Assembly: GCA_025963345.1 (NCBI GenBank)
Contig: JAOPUS010000094.1
Coordinates: forward strand, 1-5,297
Reading direction: 5' to 3'
DNA from: Blastococcus sp.
Lineage (GTDB): Bacteria; Actinomycetota; Actinomycetes; Mycobacteriales; Geodermatophilaceae
DNA length: 5,297 nucleotides
Shown piece after piece: positions 4,456 to 5,297 of this stretch (position 1 is the stretch's first letter; the number at the start of each line of letters is the position of its first letter). The position numbers and the translations under genes are program-made. The notes below the pieces were generated by a model that had not been told where the DNA came from, did not search any database, and saw only the letters and a program-made list of their open reading frames with translations.

Positions 4456-5297
4456 CTACTCGGCGAGCGGCAGATGGATGCGTCCGCCGCGCTCGGTGAA
4501 CTGGGCGGCCTTCTCCCGGAGTCCCGCCTCGATCGCCTCCTCCGAGGTCAGGCCTCGCTCCTCGGCGTAGCGGCGCACGTCCTGGGAGATGCGCATCGAG
4601 CAGAAATGCGGCCCGCACATCGAGCAGAAGTGCGCCGTCTTGGCGGGAGCGGCCGGCAGGGTCTCGTCGTGCATCGACCGGGCCGTATCGGGGTCCAGGG
4701 CCAGGTCGAACTGGTCCTCCCAGCGGAACTCGAACCGTGCGTCGGAGAGCGCGTCGTCCCACGCCTGGGCCCCGGGGTGTCCCTTGGCCAGGTCGGCCGC
4801 GTGCGCGGCGATCTTGTAGGCGATCATGCCGTCCTTGACGTCGTCCCGGTCCGGAAGCCCCAGGTGTTCCTTGGGGGTGACGTAGCAGAGCATCGCCGTC
4901 CCGTGCCAGGCGATCATCGCCGCGCCGATCGCGGAGGTGATGTGGTCGTACCCCGGCGCGATGTCCGTGGTGAGGGGACCGAGGGTATAGAAGGGCGCCT
5001 CCTGGCACAGCTCCTGCTGCAGGTCGACGTTCTCCTTGATCTTGTGCATCGGGACGTGGCCGGGGCCCTCGACCATGACCTGGACGTCATGGTCCCAGGC
5101 CACCGCCGTCAGCTCACCGAGCGTCCGCAGCTCCGCGAACTGGGCCTCGTCGTTGGCATCGTGGATGGACCCGGGGCGCAACCCGTCGCCCAGGGAGAAC
5201 GTGACGTCGTAGGCCCGCAGGATGTCGCAGAGCTCGGCGAAGTGCGTGTAGAGGAAGTTCTCCTCGTGGTGGGCCAGGCACCACGCCGCCATGATCG
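4456..5297 (-). CDS. thiC: Phosphomethylpyrimidine synthase ThiC, C-terminal half (5' end beyond right edge)
   Basis: 279 residues plus a partial codon are visible, about half of the usual 540-650. ThiC is a non-canonical radical-SAM enzyme that rearranges 5-aminoimidazole ribotide (AIR) into HMP-phosphate. The fragment is very close to canonical ThiC as I know it. Numbering from the Met at 5292-5290, it shows SLGDGLRPGS (33-42), EGPGHVPMH (75-83), APFYTLGPLTTDIAPGYDH (99-117), CYVTPKEHLGLP (136-147) and ARFEFRWEDQF (185-195). The C-terminal CX2CX4C cluster motif is CSMCGPHFC (Cys223, 226, 231; bases 4626-4600), which binds the [4Fe-4S] cluster. The His residues of EGPGHVPMH and KEHLGLP are the likely metal ligands. 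That Met is internal, as the frame stays open to the window edge (next codon Ile). The TAG stop is 3 bases before the bluB-cobT GTG. Its own leader, where a TPP riboswitch would be expected, lies outside. Confidence 0.97.
   Translation of the reverse strand, partial: IMAAWCLAHHEENFLYTHFAELCDILRAYDVTFSLGDGLRPGSIHDANDEAQFAELRTLGELTAVAWDHDVQVMVEGPGHVPMHKIKENVDLQQELCQEAPFYTLGPLTTDIAPGYDHITSAIGAAMIAWHGTAMLCYVTPKEHLGLPDRDDVKDGMIAYKIAAHAADLAKGHPGAQAWDDALSDARFEFRWEDQFDLALDPDTARSMHDETLPAAPAKTAHFCSMCGPHFCSMRISQDVRRYAEERGLTSEEAIEAGLREKAAQFTERGGRIHLPLAE

Noticed and set aside
4594..4632. A near-perfect direct repeat (CATCGAGCAGAA at 4594 and 4618)
   Set aside because: It encodes the two HFCSM copies of the ThiC iron-sulfur cluster motif on the minus strand, so it is explained by protein conservation.
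4456..5297. BzaF (5-hydroxybenzimidazole synthase) as an alternative to ThiC, suggested by the neighbouring bluB-cobT
   Set aside because: The visible half matches canonical ThiC motifs almost throughout, whereas BzaF is more divergent. An oxygen-dependent BluB alongside also makes an anaerobic benzimidazole route redundant. The missing N-terminal half could still be checked.

Overview
This GC-rich window has strong third-position G/C bias, GTG starts and genes packed with 4-base overlaps. That points to a high-GC actinobacterium; I cannot fix the family. It is a thiamine (vitamin B1) biosynthesis and salvage locus that also contains a cobalamin lower-ligand gene. Every well-supported gene is recognisable, and no rRNA, tRNA, CRISPR array or insertion sequence is visible.

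Layout. Bases 1-151 (minus strand) hold the first 50 codons of a zinc-type medium-chain dehydrogenase that runs off the left edge. Bases 152-409 are a divergent intergenic region with two separate TPP riboswitches placed back to back. The minus-strand one (about 158-242) leads into the dehydrogenase, and the plus-strand one (327-405) leads into thiM. Bases 410-2684 are a tight plus-strand operon, thiM-thiE-thiD, joined by ATGA and GTGA overlaps. Bases 2695-4452 (minus) encode a 585-residue fusion of BluB (5,6-dimethylbenzimidazole synthase) and CobT (nicotinate-nucleotide:dimethylbenzimidazole phosphoribosyltransferase). Bases 4456-5297 (minus) are the C-terminal half of thiC, which enters from the right edge and ends only 3 bases before the fusion gene's start codon. 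The two convergent operons meet at a 10-base gap, where a 7-bp inverted repeat contains both stop codons.

How the genes work together. ThiC makes HMP-phosphate from the purine intermediate AIR, and ThiD phosphorylates HMP and HMP-P to HMP-PP. ThiM salvages hydroxyethylthiazole to its phosphate, and ThiE joins the two halves into thiamine phosphate. De novo thiazole genes (thiG, thiS, thiO/H) and thiamine-phosphate kinase are not in the window. BluB breaks down FMNH2 to DMB, and CobT activates DMB to alpha-ribazole phosphate for the lower ligand of cobalamin. Because the fusion sits directly behind thiC, it is probably co-transcribed and translationally coupled with it, which would tie B12 lower-ligand supply to thiamine regulation.

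The points most worth a second look are the dehydrogenase under its own TPP riboswitch, the divergent riboswitch pair, and the BluB-CobT fusion behind thiC, which has a Thr where characterised BluB has a key Ser.
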